Source: Artemia franciscana
Lineage: Eukaryota; Arthropoda; Branchiopoda; Anostraca; Artemiidae
NCBI RefSeq assembly: GCF_032884065.1
Contig: NC_088873.1
Location: 30,958,716 to 31,022,715, forward strand
Direction: 5' to 3'
Length of the DNA: 64,000 nt
The notes under the pieces were generated by a model. The model ran no database searches. It was not told where the DNA came from and was given only the letters and a program-made list of their open reading frames with translations. Made by a program: the position numbers and the translations under genes. Each line of letters starts with the position of its first letter. Position 1 is the first letter of the stretch. This document shows, one piece after another, positions 60,811-64,000 of the stretch.

Positions 60811-62170
60811 TTAACTGCGTAAAACTTGCGAATATACAACATTCTTCGCTGTCCAATTGTCGCTGCATATAAATATATTGTCATGTTTACCGACCCTCGA
60901 ACATGCAACGTACAATTGTCCATGGGAAAAACAATCAGTATTAAGATCTATACCACATTTTTCTAATGATTGACCTTGAGCTTTGTTAATGGTGATTGCA
61001 AATGCTAATCGAATTGGGAATTGCAATCTTTTAAATTGAAAAGGCAGATCCGTTGGAATCATGGGAATGCGAGGAATAAGAACAGCCTTACCCTCAAAAT
61101 GCCCTGTCAAGATTGTCGCCTTTATTAGGCTTTCCATTGTTTTTTTTACGGCAAGTCGCGTGCCATTGCAAAGCTTTGGTGGGTCGCCTATTTTTATTTG
61201 TAGCACGTGTGGTGGAAACCCTGAAAGATATATGGAATTTTAAAATTCAGATGGATAATTAACCGCTTCATTTGGTTCCAAAACTGTGTCGACTGACTTG
61301 CAAAGGACTGCCTGGTCTCGAATCTTGGTCAAAACAATATTGTTGATTTCGTGGACGTCTATATTTTTGGGTGCGAGAATCGCTCTTTCACTTAGCCATT
61401 TATTATTTTTATAATTTTTTGGAATATTCGGAAATACTTTTTCAATCAATTCATTTTCGGACGTCACTAAACTACAGAAATCAGCAGGTAGTTGTATAAG
61501 TCCTGAAATTGAGTCTATCGTATCATAAATGTCTTTTTGTTCCGACGTTAACTTGTAAATGTTATTTTGTACATACGACAATAGATCACTCGTACTGTAA
61601 CTTTGTTCACGATCCAATTCTACACATGTCGAAACAGCAGCGATACGGTTAGGTGAAGGCATTCCCAAATCCTGAAGAGGTTTGTTTGCCATACGTACGC
61701 ACAAATCTTCTATAATAACTAAAGTGTCGTTATAAATTTCTGATGTAAAATCAAAAGTCATTTCTGACGTCTCTAACTGTTTTCGATGGAGTATATCTTC
61801 GGACATTTTTGACTTATATTTTTCCCATAACTCTGTAGGAGCTGATGGAGAGCAAGTGTACGAATTTGACTTGGGGTTGACGTTTCGCACGCGTCATTGA
61901 TGCAGTTATCCCAGTGTTGGTCATTCTCCAATAAATTCAGAGCTTGGCATGCACTACGGTAAGTGTCATGTATAGTACCGTTTACAGTTCTCAAATACTC
62001 AAAGGATGTCGGACCGGGTACATTCACCAAAAGCAGGCGTAGAAAGAAGCATTCATGTTGATTGGGGTGAACGGTGTAGAGTCTTCCTATCGTGGTATCT
62101 TTGAAGATGGTAGGTTGGCCGTAAAACCACTGGTTATCTACTTCGATGGTGGTACCGTTGCCATTGTAGG
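60811..62170 (-). pseudogene. Helitron Pif1-like helicase, second copy
   Basis: As 49502-50860, with the same missing Walker region (TIDSIS joined to GLIQLPADFC) and the same upstream frameshift. In addition a stop after NYPSEF (about 61240) comes from a 1-nt change in an A run, splitting the 359-codon frame in two. Confidence 0.85.
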
Positions 62171-62365
62171 TTTTTCAGTCATTTTACAATTAGAAATTTC
62201 TCTTTCAACGGTCTTCTTACAAATAAAAATTTGTCTTTGAACGATATTCTTAAATACCTGTGTCCTGGTCGTCATTTATGTTCCCTGTGTCCCGGTCGTC
62301 ATTTGTGTCCCGGTATCCCAGTCTGTAATTTCTCTTTTTTCTTTTTTCAGTTTTCTTTTTCTTCT

Positions 62366-62692
62366 TTATTTTTCAGCTTCACTCTGAAATACATATCGCC
62401 GAACCTTTGTTTTTTTAACTAAAATCTGGTAGTCCTTGATGACCTTATCCAAGTCAAAATCCCAAACCCAATCATCATCGCTATCATTTTCAGTTTTAAT
62501 ATGTTTTGACTCTCGCTGTCCAGGTGGATCTTCATCTAACTGCGCGGTTTTGCGTTCTTTAGCCTCAAGCCTGTTTCCTCGCTGTTCTTTTGATTCCTCG
62601 GCACGCTTTCTTTTCTGACTTTCTCTATCAGCAGCAAGTTTTTTGGCATAGACTCTTTGAGCATCTTCATCAGTCATTGTAAACTTAAACAT
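62366..62692 (-). CDS. Small basic/acidic Helitron-borne ORF, 108 aa, second copy
   Basis: Differs from 51057-51383 by only a few residues (for example ERKTAQ versus ERTTAQ, and KDYQ versus NDYQ); the frame is intact. Confidence 0.5.
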   Translation of the reverse strand: MFKFTMTDEDAQRVYAKKLAADRESQKRKRAEESKEQRGNRLEAKERKTAQLDEDPPGQRESKHIKTENDSDDDWVWDFDLDKVIKDYQILVKKTKVRRYVFQSEAEK

Positions 62693-63241
62693 TAATAGAA
62701 TTCTACGCGAACATATGTCTAATATAACTTGAATGACGTCACCTTCAAAGCAAAAATGATGGCAACTAATTTCATGACGTCAGCCGAAACATGACGTCAC
62801 CTGATCCACGATCCACAGATCCACAGACAACTTATTTTTATATATATAGATATATATATGTTTTTAACTACGTAAAACTTGCGAATATACAACATTCTTT
62901 GCTGTCCCATCGTCTGTGCATATAAATAGATTGTCAGGTTTACCGACTCTTGAACATGCAAAGCATAATGGTCCATGGGAAAACAATCCGTATTCAGATC
63001 TATACCTCATGATTCTATTGATTGCCCTTGAGCTTTGTTGATGGTGATTGCTAATCGACCATTTCCTTTGTTGCCGTCGTCATTTATATATCCCCCTGTG
63101 CCCCCCGGCGTCCCCGTTGTAGTTGTGTCCCTGTGTCCGGGTCGACATTTATATTCACTGTGTCCCCGTCGTCATTTGTGTCCCGGTGTCCCAGTCTGTG
63201 ATTTCTATTTGAGTGTCCCGGGCGTCATTTATATTCGTCAG

Positions 63242-63325
63242 GATATTGTAGGGCATCGTAGCATCGATGAGTTTAAGCAATTCTTGTCAACTGATTGTTT
63301 CGCCTATAAAGAATATTATCTCGAG
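63242..63325 (+). other. Exon-like segment, second copy
   Basis: Same 84 nt as 53667-53750 with the same bordering cag and gtaaga. Confidence 0.35.
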
Positions 63326-63530
63326 GTAAGAACTGATCACCGACCACAACGATTGCCACTTTGTTGATAGTTGCGTATCAGGAGGCATCAATTCGATTGC
63401 TGTTTTTAAGCAGAAGCACTAAATTATTATTTTTGTGGAAAAGATGATATATATAAATATATATATATTTTTTCTTTTTAGTTTTTTTGTAGTTTTTACC
63501 TTTTTTAGTTTTTTTCTTCTTTTGTATTAA

Positions 63531-63610
63531 TGCTAAAGCCAAGGTTCAAACCTGGAGCCTCTCGGACCTAGAACCTGAAACATAACGCTTTACCAACTCA
63601 GCTACTTTGG
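63531..63610 (-). repeat. tRNA-derived element, copy 5
   Basis: As copy 4, with one change in the acceptor side (ctactttgg). Confidence 0.55.
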
Positions 63611-64000
63611 GGTGAATACATCCGTTTTGAGCAGCTTCCTCGGGTGTTGCCATTGTTGTCCTGGTCGTCATTTATATTGCCTGTGTCCCGGTCGTCATTT
63701 GTGTCCCGGTTTCCCAGTCTGTAATTTCTCCTTGAGTGTCCCGGTCGTTATTTATATTCCCTCTGTCCCGGTCGTCATTTGTGTCCCGGTCTGTTATTTC
63801 TCTTTGAGTGTTTTTTCTTTTTAGTATTTTTTAGTTTTTTACATTTTTCTTTTTTCAGTTTTCTTTTTCTTCTTTATTTTTCAGCTTCACTATGAAATAC
63901 ATATCGCCGAACCTTTGTTTTTTTAACTAAAATCTGGTAGGCATTGATGACCTGATCCAAGTCAAGATCCCAAACCCAATCATCATCGCTATCATTTTCA

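Larger units (their letters stand above)
60400..62845 (-). mobile_element. Helitron with helicase remnant, second copy
   Basis: Near-identical to 49105-51533: chimeric helicase piece (60408-60625), helicase pseudogene (60811-62170), minisatellite (62260-62330), small ORF (62366-62692), TGACGTCA motifs (62735-62800) and 5' end (62825-62845). It lacks the CTAG/hairpin 3' end; that side is fused to a minisatellite at about 60400. Confidence 0.8.
62846..64000 (-). mobile_element. Helitron derivative, second copy, cut by window end
   Basis: Collinear with 53273-54425: helicase tail remnant, minisatellite, exon-like segment 63242-63325, tRNA-like copy 63531-63610, minisatellite 63660-63810, start of the small ORF region (63885-64000). 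Confidence 0.75.

Overview
The window is eukaryotic, AT-rich, intron-rich and dominated by repeats. It holds two recognisable single-copy host genes, both split by very long introns full of transposon debris. Protein resemblance (an RNase kappa with the arthropod-like NCWIAA block, and an insect/crustacean-like farnesyl diphosphate synthase) points to an arthropod. The repeat families (G-tract tandem repeats, TC...CTAG Helitrons with GGCGC hairpins) remind me of brine-shrimp (Artemia) DNA. That species guess is from memory and cannot be proven from the window.

Layout. 1-6131: flanking repeats (a G/C-tract tandem repeat and a four-module foldback repeat at 1311-2572) with no convincing gene. 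6132-22031 (+): ribonuclease kappa (RNASEK), three coding exons of 69, 120 and 96 nt joined at phase-0 GT-AG introns of about 8.5 and 7.1 kb. Intron 1 carries a dead, 5'-truncated CR1/Jockey-type LINE (antisense) and two blocks of the G-tract repeat; intron 2 carries a near-complete 2.1-kb copy of that repeat. 22189-27590: Helitron fragments, a repeat with an exon-like insert, tRNA-derived elements, a tRNA-Lys-like sequence and an inverted repeat. 29403-37783 (-): the last two coding exons of farnesyl diphosphate synthase, convergent with RNASEK and separated from each other by an 8-kb intron that contains a ~0.45-kb-period tandem repeat interrupted by a MITE-like element. 38150-43460: a hAT transposase pseudogene (-) split by a 4.4-kb inverted-repeat element that carries a broken gene of a large uncharacterised animal protein family ending in a cysteine-rich CXC-like tail.

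44179-64000: a graveyard of Helitrons in both orientations. Shared parts are a 5' end reading TC(TA)n-AAAAATAAGTTG, TGACGTCA clusters, a GTCCCGGTCGTCATTT minisatellite, A/T-rich CTAAAAA arrays, the C-terminus of a Pif1-like helicase, a long (TA)n tract, two GC-rich hairpins and a CTAG 3' end. Two copies keep about 400 codons of helicase but lack the Walker motifs; several carry a small basic/acidic ORF (DSDDDWVWDFDLD). About 9 kb of this region is present twice (45.4-54.4 kb and 55.7-64 kb), with a 100-N assembly gap between the copies.

None of the transposon genes looks intact. RNASEK (V-ATPase-associated) and FPPS (isoprenoid synthesis) are ordinary housekeeping genes with no visible functional link. 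The Helitron region may lie inside an even longer FPPS intron, because the 5' exons of FPPS are not in the window.
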